A stretch of 64,000 nt of DNA from CAVRJC01 sp964505725 (GTDB taxonomy: Bacteria; Actinomycetota; Acidimicrobiia; IMCC26256; DASPTH01): NCBI GenBank assembly GCA_964505725.1, contig CAZDJK010000008.1, positions 80,228-144,227 on the forward strand, in the 5' to 3' direction. The notes under the pieces were generated by a model, which worked only from the letters and a program-made list of their open reading frames with translations, did not search any database and had not been told where the DNA came from. Positions 48,359-57,193 of the stretch are shown here, piece by piece. Position 1 is the stretch's first letter, and the number at the start of each line of letters is the position of its first letter. The position numbers and the translations under genes are program-made.

Positions 48359-49426
48359 ATGAGCAAGCAGAGCAAGCGCAGCACCGGGGGTTCACCCACG
48401 CGCATCCGGAAGGCGGCCAAGCGGATGCGACGCAAGGCGGCGGCCGCGCTGCAGATCGCCCGGCTCGAGGCCCAGGTGCTCCTGGCGGCCGCCGAGACCG
48501 ACGGCGCTCGCATCCGGGAGGAGGCGCGCGTCGTAGCGGAAGCGGAGGCGGCCCGTCTGCGCGAGGAGGCGTACGGCGAGCGCGCGCGCATACTCGAGCA
48601 GGCGCGCGTCGACGCCGAGACCGTTGGTGCCGCGATACGCGCCGCGGCAGAAGCCGACACCCGCGCCGCCACCGCCGAGGCACGCGCCGTCGTCGCCGAA
48701 GCCGCGCTCACCGCGGAGCGCCTCCTTCGCACCGCGGAGCTCGACGCGCAGCGCGTGCGCGCCGAGACCGATGCTGCCTGCGCGCAGCTGCTCGCGGAAG
48801 CGCTCGAGGAGCAGGAGCGACTGCACGCCGCCGCCGACGACGAGATGGCGCGCATGCGCGCCGCGGCCGCGGCCGAGGTGGCGGGCCTGTCGGCCGAGAT
48901 CGAGCACGAACGGCGCGCGCTGCTCGAACGCGCGCGCGAAGAGGCCGAGCGCATCGTCGCCGCCGCGCGCGCGGCAGCGCGGCCCGCGCCGACGCCGCCA
49001 CCCACCGCGGGCGCTCCCGCGCCGGCAACTTCCGCGCCGGCAACTTCCGCGCCCACGAAGTCCGCGCCACCCGTCCCCGCGGCCGAGACGTCCGCACCGG
49101 GCGAGCCGGTGAGCTGGCGCCCGCCGGGCGCGCAACCCGCGAGCGAGGAGCGATCGGCCGCCGAGCCCACACCGAGCGACGAGCCGTCATCGGCGCCCAA
49201 GCCGTCCACGGACGCGAAGCCGTCGCCGATGGCGGCCGCAGCTTCCGCGGGAAGCAGCGTCGCGACGAAGCCAGTGGTGGCCGGCACCGCGCCGACCAAC
49301 GGGATCGCTGCGAACGGTGCACACGCGGATCGGCGCGGTGCCGGTACCGGCGCGCCACCCGTGCTCGTGGGCGCCCCCGCTTCCGCCGATCCGCCGAAGC
49401 GCCGCCGCTTCTTCCGTCGCAGCTGA
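48359..49426 (+). CDS. Alanine-rich coiled-coil protein with disordered C-terminus
   Basis: The 355-aa protein has a basic N-terminus (KRSTGGSPTRIRKAAKRMRR), a long coiled coil of Ala/Glu/Arg heptads (about 25-205: AAAETDGARIREEARVVAEA and similar), then a low-complexity Pro/Ala/Ser tail (about 210-340) and a very basic end KRRRFFRRS. No domain recognised. Basic ends plus coiled coil suggest a membrane- or nucleic-acid-binding scaffold, perhaps linked to the DivIVA-type and MreB genes nearby. ATG 48359 has GGGAG five bases upstream. Convergent with the UPF0182 gene. Confidence 0.75.
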   Translation: MSKQSKRSTGGSPTRIRKAAKRMRRKAAAALQIARLEAQVLLAAAETDGARIREEARVVAEAEAARLREEAYGERARILEQARVDAETVGAAIRAAAEADTRAATAEARAVVAEAALTAERLLRTAELDAQRVRAETDAACAQLLAEALEEQERLHAAADDEMARMRAAAAAEVAGLSAEIEHERRALLERAREEAERIVAAARAAARPAPTPPPTAGAPAPATSAPATSAPTKSAPPVPAAETSAPGEPVSWRPPGAQPASEERSAAEPTPSDEPSSAPKPSTDAKPSPMAAAASAGSSVATKPVVAGTAPTNGIAANGAHADRRGAGTGAPPVLVGAPASADPPKRRRFFRRS

Positions 49427-49463
49427 CACCCGCGCGCGGGCACGACGAACCCGCGGGTACCGG

Positions 49464-52430
49464 TTACTGCCCGCCCTGCTGCTGGGCCTGCTGCAGCTTC
49501 TGCTGGGCCTGGTTCACGAGAGACTGGTACTGGCCCAGGTCGCCACTCGACTTCAACACCTGCTGCGCCTGGCTCAGGAGGTTGTTGGCGTCGGCGATGA
49601 GCTGTGAGGTCGTCTCCCCCGTGCTCGGCACACTTGTGCTCGGAGCCGCCGGGGTCGTCGTCGTCGGCGGCGAGGTGGTCGCGGTGCCACCGCCCCCCCC
49701 GGTGCCCGTATTGGTGTTCGTGTTCACGAACGAGGCGCAGTTCTGGGCCGGTGATTCCTGCCCGAATAGCTGCGCGAGACCGTCGTTCACCGTCGGGGCG
49801 CACACCGCGCCGCCGTCCTGCGTGTACACGGCGACGAACTGGAACTTCGGATAGCCGCCCTCCCCGCTGCCACGCACGTAGAAGGGACGTATGTACAGAA
49901 GCGAGTTGCCCACGGGTATGAGCTGCAGGCTGCCGCGGATCACACGCGACCCCTGCTGGCTCAACAGCGTGATCGCCTGGGAGATCGGCCCCGTCCGTGT
50001 GATCTCGTTGTCCACCTGCACCGGGCCGAGCACGGTGTCGCCCTGAGGCATCACGAACGACTGCAGCTTGCCGTAGTCGCCGGGATCGGACTTGGCGGTC
50101 AAGAACGACACCAGCCGCGTGAGGCTGTTCCCGGACGATACCGGCACGAACGGCTCCGTGATGATGAAGTGCTCGGTCGTGTCACCCGGCAGCTTGATGT
50201 ACAGGTAGTAGGGGTCGATCCGCTTGCCGCTCGACGACGCCGCCTGCGGGCGGCTGGTCGTGTTGGTGTTGGTCGGCGCGTTGCTCAAAGCGGTGACGAA
50301 GTCGTTCGTCACCACGCCGGAGCCGGGGTCGGGCGAGATGAGCCACTTGGCGCTGCCGTCGTAGAACCGGCGCGGCTCGGTCACGTGGTACCGGCCGTAC
50401 ACGTTCGACTGCACCTTGAACTGGTCTTCCGGGTAGCGGAGGTGCGCCTTGATCGCGGGGGGCATGCGCGACGCGTCGGTGAACAGGTCGGGGAACGCCT
50501 TCCGCCACGCCTGGATGATGGGGTCCTTGGGGTCGAACACGTAGAACGTCACCGTGCCGTCGTAGGCGTCGACCGTCGCCTTCACCGAGTTGCGCACGTA
50601 GTTGAAGGTGCTCGAGAGCCCGCCCTCGCCGCTCGTCGACTGCGAGTACGGGTACATGCTCGTGGTCGTGTAGCCGTCGAGGATCCACACCGTGCGGTCG
50701 CCGAGCACCACCGGGTACGGATCGGCGTCGAAGTGCAGGAAGGGTGCGAGCTTCGAGACCCGCGCCTTGATGTCGCGCTCCATCAGCACCTTGGTGTGCG
50801 AGTCGACCTGCCCAGAGATCAGGGGGTTGAGATCGCCGAAGCGGAGCGCGAAGGCGGCGCGCCGGAAGATGTTCGACATCGTCACGCCGTCCTTGCCGTG
50901 GTAGCGGGTGAACTTGTCGGTCTTCCCCGAGGTCTGGTAGTCGAACTCGTTCGCCTGCGCGCCCGTGAGCACGTAGCTCGACAGGTTCTCGCCGAAGTAG
51001 ATCTGCGACCCCGTGCCGCGGCTCAGGGTGATGCCCTCGCTGTCGGTAGGAATGTTGCTGAGATAGAAGCTGGGCGAACCGTCGGTGGTGGCCTCGTTGC
51101 TCGGCGATGCCACCACGCCGTACCCATGCGTGTACACGATGTGGCGATTGACGAAGGACTGGCTCGGGAGGTCGGCGCTGTTGAGGTCGCGCGCCGCGAT
51201 CAGCACCTGTCGGGTCTCGTTGTCGACCAGGTAGCGATCGACGTCGACGTCACCGATCTGGTAGTAGGTCTGGAGGTTCTGCAGCGTGCGGTAGGTATCG
51301 ACGATGACGTTCGGATCCCACAACCGTGCGTTGTCGATGGTGCCCTTGTTGCTGTTGACAACGGCGTTGGCGTTGCTCACCTGGTCGAACGTGGTGAAGT
51401 CGAACGACGTCGATTGGACCTTGTTGAGCTGGAACGCGGTACGCGTCGCGGCGATGTTGCGGGCGATGTACGGCGCTTCCTTCGCGTACTCGTTCGGGCC
51501 GACCTGGAACTGCTGGATGATCGCGGGGTAGATGGTGCCGATGGCGAGGGACACGAACGCCCACAACGCGACCGCGATGATCGGCAGCACCCAGCCGCGA
51601 CGCCGGATGTTCCAGAGGAACAGCGCGGCCGCGACGATCGAGATGAAGATCAGCAGGTTGTAGGCCGGGAGCTGGGCCTTCACGTCGGTGTAGCTGGCGC
51701 CGTTCACCACGCCGCGGCTCGAGAAGTCGAGCTCGTAGCGACCGAGGTAGTACTGCGCCGTCTTCACCAACGCCATCACCGCGAGGATGACGGACAGGTG
51801 GGCCTTCACCTGGGGCGTCACTCGCTGGAACGGCGTCTGGAAGCGGATACCGCCGTTGAGGTAGTGCGCGAGCGCGGTGACCAGCAGGACGATGACCAGC
51901 CCGCCGAAGAGCCACTCGGCGACGAACTTGAGGAACGGCAGCTGGAAGACGTAGAAGCCGATGTCCTTGTGGAACTGCGGATCCTTGACCCCGAACTTCA
52001 CCGAGTGCGTGAACAGCACCCACTGTTTCCACTGCGAGGAGACCCCGACGCCGAAGATGAGGGCGAAGAAGAGGGAGACGCCCACCCGGATGCGGCCGGT
52101 GTAGCGCCCCGTCGCGGCCTGGTAGCGCGCGATCAGCTCGTCCTCGGGACCCGTCGAGCGGTACTGGGGCGCCAACCGGTCGGCGATCACCAGGTTGACG
52201 AACATGATGGCGAAGAAGACCGCCGTGAAGACCAGGGCCGGGGCGACCTTCGCCGCCAGGAGGCTGCGCCACGTGGTGCCCTGGCCGACTGAGTCGAACC
52301 AGAGGAAGTCGGTGTAGAAGCCGGCGAGCCCGCGCAGGCTGAACAGCAGGATCAGGAGGACGACGGCCGCGCCGATGATCCACCCGCGGAGGTGGAGGCG
52401 GCGTCGTGGCTCTGCGGTGGGCACGCGCAT
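49464..52430 (-). CDS. UPF0182 family large membrane protein (Rv3193c-like)
   Basis: The 988-aa protein has seven N-terminal membrane helices (first LHLRGWIIGAAVVLLILLFS, about 12-32; others to about 310) and a large extracytoplasmic region with conserved UPF0182 blocks: RNIAATRTAFQLNKVQSTSF, VDRYLVDNETRQVLIAARDL, YTHGYGVVASPSNEATTDGS and FGDLNPLISGQVDSHTKVLM. The C-terminus has a Thr/Pro run and then a Gln-rich helix (LVNQAQQKLQQAQQQGGQ). Function unknown; the family is conserved in actinobacteria. ATG 52430. It follows the DivIVA-type gene by 58 bp on the same strand. Confidence 0.95.
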   Translation of the reverse strand: MRVPTAEPRRRLHLRGWIIGAAVVLLILLFSLRGLAGFYTDFLWFDSVGQGTTWRSLLAAKVAPALVFTAVFFAIMFVNLVIADRLAPQYRSTGPEDELIARYQAATGRYTGRIRVGVSLFFALIFGVGVSSQWKQWVLFTHSVKFGVKDPQFHKDIGFYVFQLPFLKFVAEWLFGGLVIVLLVTALAHYLNGGIRFQTPFQRVTPQVKAHLSVILAVMALVKTAQYYLGRYELDFSSRGVVNGASYTDVKAQLPAYNLLIFISIVAAALFLWNIRRRGWVLPIIAVALWAFVSLAIGTIYPAIIQQFQVGPNEYAKEAPYIARNIAATRTAFQLNKVQSTSFDFTTFDQVSNANAVVNSNKGTIDNARLWDPNVIVDTYRTLQNLQTYYQIGDVDVDRYLVDNETRQVLIAARDLNSADLPSQSFVNRHIVYTHGYGVVASPSNEATTDGSPSFYLSNIPTDSEGITLSRGTGSQIYFGENLSSYVLTGAQANEFDYQTSGKTDKFTRYHGKDGVTMSNIFRRAAFALRFGDLNPLISGQVDSHTKVLMERDIKARVSKLAPFLHFDADPYPVVLGDRTVWILDGYTTTSMYPYSQSTSGEGGLSSTFNYVRNSVKATVDAYDGTVTFYVFDPKDPIIQAWRKAFPDLFTDASRMPPAIKAHLRYPEDQFKVQSNVYGRYHVTEPRRFYDGSAKWLISPDPGSGVVTNDFVTALSNAPTNTNTTSRPQAASSSGKRIDPYYLYIKLPGDTTEHFIITEPFVPVSSGNSLTRLVSFLTAKSDPGDYGKLQSFVMPQGDTVLGPVQVDNEITRTGPISQAITLLSQQGSRVIRGSLQLIPVGNSLLYIRPFYVRGSGEGGYPKFQFVAVYTQDGGAVCAPTVNDGLAQLFGQESPAQNCASFVNTNTNTGTGGGGGTATTSPPTTTTPAAPSTSVPSTGETTSQLIADANNLLSQAQQVLKSSGDLGQYQSLVNQAQQKLQQAQQQGGQ

Positions 52431-52488
52431 CGACTCGGCAGAGTATTACGGGCCCGGTGCGTTCCGAAGGTCGCGGCTGCCGCGCGGT

Positions 52489-54195
52489 CTAGCGCTCGAC
52501 GACGAGCAGGCAGCGGCACCCGGGATGCGCGGGCGGATGGGGCTGGCCGGTGGGGAAGTCGTCTCCCCGGGTGGTCGGTTCGAGCGAGTTGTCGTCGCAG
52601 TCGGCGCAGGCCCCCTCGGCCGGAGTGACCCAGCGCAGGCGCGCCCCCTCCCCGGCACTGTCGTAGACGCCGCGTGCGTGCGCAGCGGCGAGCGCATCGC
52701 CGACCAGTGCGTCGAGATGCTGGGTCCGCCACTCCCGGTAGCGGGCCCCGAGCCCTGATGCGATCGCGATCTCGGTGTCGGCGGGCGTCGGCTCGTCGAT
52801 GGTGGCGAGGGTCGCCCCGAGCCGGTCGCGGAGGGGCGCCACCATCGCGGAGGCGATCTCGCCGAGCACCGCTGCGGGGGCGTGGCCGGCATCGCCCCCG
52901 GCCGATGCCGCGCCGGCGGCGTACGCACGGTCGACGCCGTCGTGCAGCACCTGCCGCCACCGGTCGACCTGGTCGTCGGCCGCCGGCAGCACCCGTCCGG
53001 TGTCGATCTTGCCCCGCTGCCGGCGCACGCCGTCGAGGATGTCGTTCTGTTCGTCCTGCAGTGCCCGCTTGGCGCGCCGCGAGAGCTCGCCCGAGATCTC
53101 CGCGAGCACGGAGTCGCGCGCGGCAAGGAGCGCCGCGTCGCCCTCGAGCTCCGCCTCGACCTCGGCGGCGGGCGCGGCGTCGGGGCCGTCGGCGTCCGCG
53201 GGGGCCCTGGCCGCTCCGGTGTCCCGGGTCGCCTCGGCGCCCGCGCTGCCGCGCAGCTGCTGGAACAACGCGCCGACGTCCTTGCCCTCCGGACGGGCAG
53301 GTTCGCCGGCCGACTCGGCACCTTCGGCCGCTGCCGGCTCGTCCGTCACCGCGTCCGGCGCGGTCTCCGCGGCTGCATCGCTCGCATCAGCAGCCGCGTC
53401 GCCGTCGGCCGCGTCGCCGTCGGCCGCGCCCTCGTCGGCCGCGGCCCTCGCCTCGTCCTCGGGCCCCGCGCCGTCCCCGTCGCCGGCCGTCTCCGTTGTG
53501 GTCTCCGTCGTGGTCTCCGCCCGCGCCCCGGCAGCCGGCGCGGGACGCGACCCGGTGAACGCCGACGTCTCCTCCGCGATGAGCCCGGTGACGTGTCGGA
53601 GCGCGGTGTCGACGAGCTCGTACGCCTCGACGAGCTTGGCGCGCCCGGCGCGCAGATCGCCGACCTGACGCTCGAGCTGCTCACGACGCTCGCTCAGGTC
53701 ACCGAGCACGCGGTCGCGCAGCGTGCGCGCCTCGCCGACGATCTCGTTGGCGCGCGTCCGTGCGACGTCTTCGGCCTCACGCGTCTTCTGCTCCGACGCC
53801 TGTTGCGCGTTGGCGCGGAGGTCGCGCGCGTGGTCCTGCGCTTCCTTCACCACGCGCCGGGCGTGCTCCTCGGCCTTGCCGCGGAGCTCCATCGCCGCCT
53901 CGCGTGCCTGGCCGAGCACGCGGGCGGTCTCCTCGCCCAGGGCGGCGATGAGCTCCTGGTCGGAGGGGGGAGGTACCGGCGCCTCGAGCCGCTCCTCGAG
54001 CTGGCGCACCCGGTACGCGAGGTCGCGCTCGCGGCCGACGAGCGACGAGAACTCGTCCGCGAGCATGCGGAGGAACGCGCGCACCTCGGTCTCCACGTAC
54101 CCACGTTTCGCGGTTGCGAACTCGCGCGCGGCGATCGCGTCGGGTGTGAGCCGGCTCTCGAACGGTGGGACGAGCGGGGTGCCCGAGTCGGTCAT
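52489..54195 (-). CDS. DivIVA-domain protein with acidic linker and phage Mu-F-like C-terminal domain
   Basis: The 568-aa protein has a DivIVA N-terminus (LTPDAIAAREFATAKRGYVE, about 16-50), a long coiled coil (about 85-210), a low-complexity acidic Asp/Ala/Glu linker (about 215-335), a helical segment (about 340-515) and a C-terminal CADCDD ... HPPAHPGCRC motif (Cys530, Cys533, His553, His557, Cys560, Cys562) that matches the end of phage Mu gpF-like head-morphogenesis proteins. DivIVA recruits factors to poles and septa; Mu-F-like domains occur in phage heads and polymorphic toxins. This combination is unusual. Flanked by UPF0182 and a YlbL-type protease; ATG 54195. Confidence 0.85.
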   Translation of the reverse strand: MTDSGTPLVPPFESRLTPDAIAAREFATAKRGYVETEVRAFLRMLADEFSSLVGRERDLAYRVRQLEERLEAPVPPPSDQELIAALGEETARVLGQAREAAMELRGKAEEHARRVVKEAQDHARDLRANAQQASEQKTREAEDVARTRANEIVGEARTLRDRVLGDLSERREQLERQVGDLRAGRAKLVEAYELVDTALRHVTGLIAEETSAFTGSRPAPAAGARAETTTETTTETAGDGDGAGPEDEARAAADEGAADGDAADGDAAADASDAAAETAPDAVTDEPAAAEGAESAGEPARPEGKDVGALFQQLRGSAGAEATRDTGAARAPADADGPDAAPAAEVEAELEGDAALLAARDSVLAEISGELSRRAKRALQDEQNDILDGVRRQRGKIDTGRVLPAADDQVDRWRQVLHDGVDRAYAAGAASAGGDAGHAPAAVLGEIASAMVAPLRDRLGATLATIDEPTPADTEIAIASGLGARYREWRTQHLDALVGDALAAAHARGVYDSAGEGARLRWVTPAEGACADCDDNSLEPTTRGDDFPTGQPHPPAHPGCRCLLVVER

Positions 54196-54199
54196 GCGT

Positions 54200-55369
54200 T
54201 CATGATCGCGCCACCGCGGGGGAGGCCGGGGGCACTGCGGGGCCGCCGGGGCCCGCCAACGCCCGTAGCGCGTCGTCGACCGTCTTCACCCCGACCACTT
54301 TCATCGTGTCTGCGCCCTTCTTGGCGTCCGCGACCTCTGCGGTCGGTACGAGCATGAGCTGCACCCCGTTCTTCCTCGCGGTGATCGCCTTCTGCTCGAC
54401 GCCGCCGACCGCGCCGACCGACCCGTCGGGACTGATCGTGCCCGTGACCGCGACGCGCCTACCCTCCGTCAGGCTGCCCGGCTGCAAGTCGTCGATGATG
54501 GCGAGGGTGAACGCGAGTCCCGCCGACGGGCCACCGACCTGCCGGGTGTCGATGTGCACGTCGATCGGGAAGTCGTAGTCGACGAAGTCGGCGGGGGCGA
54601 TGCCGAGGCACGCGGTCCCGGCGGGCGTGCTCCCCGCGGGGACGGGCGAGCACGCGAGGCCGTGGTCGGTGGTCCGGCCCGCCACCACGCTCGTGTCGCG
54701 GTGGTTGCCGTCGCGCACGACGCCGATCGCGATCGTGTCGCCGGGGTGTTGACTGCGAACCGCGGTGACGAGTTCCGCCGCGCCGCTGATCGGGTGACCG
54801 TCGACGCTCACCACCTGGTCGCCGACCGCGAGCCGCCCGTGCGCCGGCGTGCCCGGGCACGCCTGGAGCACGATCGTGCGCGGCGGATCGGCCGTGACCG
54901 TGTACCCGACGTGCGTCAGCGCGACGTACTTCGCGTCGTCCTGCGACTGCTTCATCAACAGCGTGTTCTCGATCGTGCTCTCGGCCGGCGTCAGGCACCC
55001 TTCGACCTCGGCACGCTTCTGGATGTCGTCGTCGGAGTCGAGCCACGCGGCCAGCAGGCGCCACAGGTTGGGGTCGCGGTTCGAGACGCGAACGGTGAGG
55101 AAGAGCACCGGGTGGGCGTGCGGGTACGTGCGGGCGCCGTCGATCATGACGACGTTCCGGTCGAGCGGCGTCGCCTCCCCGGGCGAGATGACCACATAGG
55201 GGAGGTGCACGAGGAAGCCGACGAGGATCGCCACCAGCAGGAGCCCGCCGGCCGCCGTCAGCGTCGCGGTGAGGACGGGGTGACGCCGCCGTGCGGCCGG
55301 CGCGGGGGGCCGACCGGTCGCCGGAGGAGGCGGAGCGGCGGGAGGCGGCGGCAGGTCGGCGTCGGTCAT
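54200..55369 (-). CDS. YlbL-type membrane protease: PDZ plus Lon-like catalytic domain
   Basis: The 389-aa protein has a Pro-rich cytosolic N-terminus, one membrane helix (about 33-53, VLTATLTAAGGLLLVAILVG), an extracytoplasmic PDZ domain (AVGDQVVSVDGHPISGAAEL) and a Lon S16 domain with Ser282 in VGGPSAGLAFTLAIIDDLQ and Lys327 in VGGVEQKAITARKNGVQLML, the catalytic dyad. It resembles Bacillus YlbL, which cleaves the cell-division inhibitor YneA. Given a DivIVA-type gene 4 bp downstream, control of division is plausible. ATG 55369. Confidence 0.93.
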   Translation of the reverse strand: MTDADLPPPPAAPPPPATGRPPAPAARRRHPVLTATLTAAGGLLLVAILVGFLVHLPYVVISPGEATPLDRNVVMIDGARTYPHAHPVLFLTVRVSNRDPNLWRLLAAWLDSDDDIQKRAEVEGCLTPAESTIENTLLMKQSQDDAKYVALTHVGYTVTADPPRTIVLQACPGTPAHGRLAVGDQVVSVDGHPISGAAELVTAVRSQHPGDTIAIGVVRDGNHRDTSVVAGRTTDHGLACSPVPAGSTPAGTACLGIAPADFVDYDFPIDVHIDTRQVGGPSAGLAFTLAIIDDLQPGSLTEGRRVAVTGTISPDGSVGAVGGVEQKAITARKNGVQLMLVPTAEVADAKKGADTMKVVGVKTVDDALRALAGPGGPAVPPASPAVARS

Positions 55370-55463
55370 CGGCGGTGGCAGGGCTACGGTGGCGTTCCTT
55401 CCGCGTACAGCGTCCCCGACCGAGGGAGCCCGAGGAGCCCGAGGACCAGTGGAGCCCGAGCCA

Positions 55464-55694
55464 ATGGAACCCGCGTCGGCGCGAGCGCGCGCCCCTCAGC
55501 CTGCCACGTTGCCGGCCTGGGCCAGCGCGCGGGCCCGCCGGCCCGAGCCGGGCCCGGTGCGCCGCACCGCCCGGCGGGGCTGGGCGGCGGTGCGGCTGGT
55601 GGTCCTCACCGGCCTCGCCGGGCTGCTCGTCGCGATGGTCATCGCCACCGCGCTCGGCGCGATCGTGATCGCCATCACCAGCCACACGCCGTGA
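55464..55694 (+). CDS. Small single-pass membrane protein
   Basis: The 76-aa protein has a basic, Pro-rich cytosolic part (SARARAPQPATLPAWASARA) and one C-terminal membrane helix (about 44-70: RLVVLTGLAGLLVAMVIATA). No family recognised. ATG 55464 has GGAG nine nt upstream; an earlier GTG at 55389 would add 25 disordered residues. Its stop overlaps the GTG of the HEAT-repeat gene (GTGA), so they are coupled and the two products may interact at the membrane. Confidence 0.5.
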   Translation: MEPASARARAPQPATLPAWASARARRPEPGPVRRTARRGWAAVRLVVLTGLAGLLVAMVIATALGAIVIAITSHTP

Positions 55695-56359
55695 CCGGCA
55701 CGCGCCCACGGCACCCCGAGCCGACCGATCCCGTGGCCGTCGCCGCCGAGCTCGCCGCGGTCGGCACCCGGGGTGCCGCCTGCGCCGACGACGTCGCCCG
55801 GCTCCGGGCCGCGGCACTGCACGACGCCGACGGTCGCACCCGCGCGGTCGCCATCGCCGCCCTTGTGCGCGTGGACCCCACACACGCGCGCGCCGAATGG
55901 CGGCACGCGATCGTCGACGCCGACCCGCGCGTGCGGCGACGCGCCGCGGAGCTCGCGCCCTCGCACACGACGCCCGACGCCACGATCGTGCGACGGCTCG
56001 TGGCAGCGCTCGACGACCGCGACCCCACCGTGGTCGACGCGGCAGCATGGGCGCTGGGCGAGCTCGGGGACGTCGCGTGCACGGCCGGCGCGGTCGGCGC
56101 GCTGTGCACGACTGCGCAAGAGCACCGCGACCCCATCGCCCGCGAGGCGGCGGTCGCCGCGCTCGGCGCGCTCGGCCATCGCGACGGGCTCCCGGCGATC
56201 CTCTCCGCGTGCGAGGACGCTCCCGCGGTCCGGCGCCGCGCGGTGCTGGCGCTCGCGCCGTTCTCGGGCCCCGACGTCGACGCGGCGCTCGCACGCGCGC
56301 TGGGCGATCGTGACTGGCAGGTGCGTCAGGCAGCGGAGGATCTCGGCGCCGCGGGCTGA
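55691..56359 (+). CDS. HEAT-repeat protein
   Basis: The 222-aa protein is built of about five helical hairpins of PBS-lyase HEAT type: ARLRAAALHDADGRTRAVAI, AALVRVDPTHARAEWRHAIV, RLVAALDDRDPTVVDAAAWA, AREAAVAALGALGHRDGLPA and DAALARALGDRDWQVRQAAE. HEAT proteins act as binding scaffolds or assemble phycobilin/metallo-enzymes; no catalytic residues are expected. GTG 55691 overlaps the stop of the small membrane protein gene. One base separates it from the convergent DUF4328 gene. Confidence 0.85.
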   Translation: MTGTRPRHPEPTDPVAVAAELAAVGTRGAACADDVARLRAAALHDADGRTRAVAIAALVRVDPTHARAEWRHAIVDADPRVRRRAAELAPSHTTPDATIVRRLVAALDDRDPTVVDAAAWALGELGDVACTAGAVGALCTTAQEHRDPIAREAAVAALGALGHRDGLPAILSACEDAPAVRRRAVLALAPFSGPDVDAALARALGDRDWQVRQAAEDLGAAG

Positions 56360-56360
56360 T

Positions 56361-57191
56361 TCAGACCGGGTCGATCTCGGTGTTGCCGTCGGTCGCCGCC
56401 CACTCCGTCCACGCGTGGCCGTTCCAGTAGCGCCAGTCGAAGCGGCCGCGAGGGTCCGCGTACCACCCCGACGGCGCGAGTCCCCCTGCCGTGAGCACGG
56501 GCTGGGACGTCGGCGCCGGCGTGAGCTCCTGCTGACGCGCCTGGCGGCTCGTGATCTCGCGCACCACGAACGCGCCGAGCACGCTGGCGCCCGCGCCGAC
56601 GAGCTCGCCCGCGGTGAGCAGCCAGCTCACCTGGCCCGCGGTCTGCGACCCCGCGACCACCAGCCCGAGCGCGAGTGGGATCGCGATGATCGACACGACG
56701 TACGCGACCCACCACTGCGTCACGAGGGGCGCACCGGGCAGGTCGCGCCACGCGGTGCCCGGCGCGGCACGCTCGTCCGTGCTGCGCCAGAGGTCCTGCA
56801 TGACGAGGTAGGGCACGACGAAATTGACCAGCGGGATCAGCCAGCCGGCGATGGCCCAACCCGACGACAGCCGGGCGCCCACGCGACCGAGGGTCTCCGC
56901 GTTCTTCACGCTCCGCCACTGCCAGATCACGATCAGCACGAGCGCGGCGGTGGACACGAAGCCCGAGAGCTGGAAGAACCCGGGCGTGGTGATGTGGTCC
57001 AGGCGGTTCTGCGCCACGGTGTCGTGGCCCTGACGGAGGGCGTCGAACGCGTTCCCGAGGCGCCGCAACCACCCGGTCATGTCGTCGGCGACGGCCGACA
57101 GCAGGAGCAGGCCGGCCTGGGCGACGAAGAGCGCGGTGAGCAGCCGCCCGAGCGTGCCGGTGGGCCGCCACCACGCATGTGTCGCCCGCAT
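56361..57191 (-). CDS. DUF4328 membrane protein with C-terminal DUF2510 domain
   Basis: The 276-aa protein has about six membrane helices (RLLTALFVAQAGLLLLSAVA, GFVSTAALVLIVIWQWRSVK, SSGWAIAGWLIPLVNFVVPY, VAYVVSIIAIPLALGLVVAG) with the DUF4328 motif GWAIAGWLIPLVNFVVPYLV, and ends with the DUF2510 signature APSGWYADPRGRFDWRYWNG. Function unknown; DUF2510 is an actinobacterial cytosolic domain of membrane proteins. ATG 57191 lies 2 bp after the mreB stop, so they form an operon. Confidence 0.88.
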   Translation of the reverse strand: MRATHAWWRPTGTLGRLLTALFVAQAGLLLLSAVADDMTGWLRRLGNAFDALRQGHDTVAQNRLDHITTPGFFQLSGFVSTAALVLIVIWQWRSVKNAETLGRVGARLSSGWAIAGWLIPLVNFVVPYLVMQDLWRSTDERAAPGTAWRDLPGAPLVTQWWVAYVVSIIAIPLALGLVVAGSQTAGQVSWLLTAGELVGAGASVLGAFVVREITSRQARQQELTPAPTSQPVLTAGGLAPSGWYADPRGRFDWRYWNGHAWTEWAATDGNTEIDPV

Positions 57192-57193
57192 CG

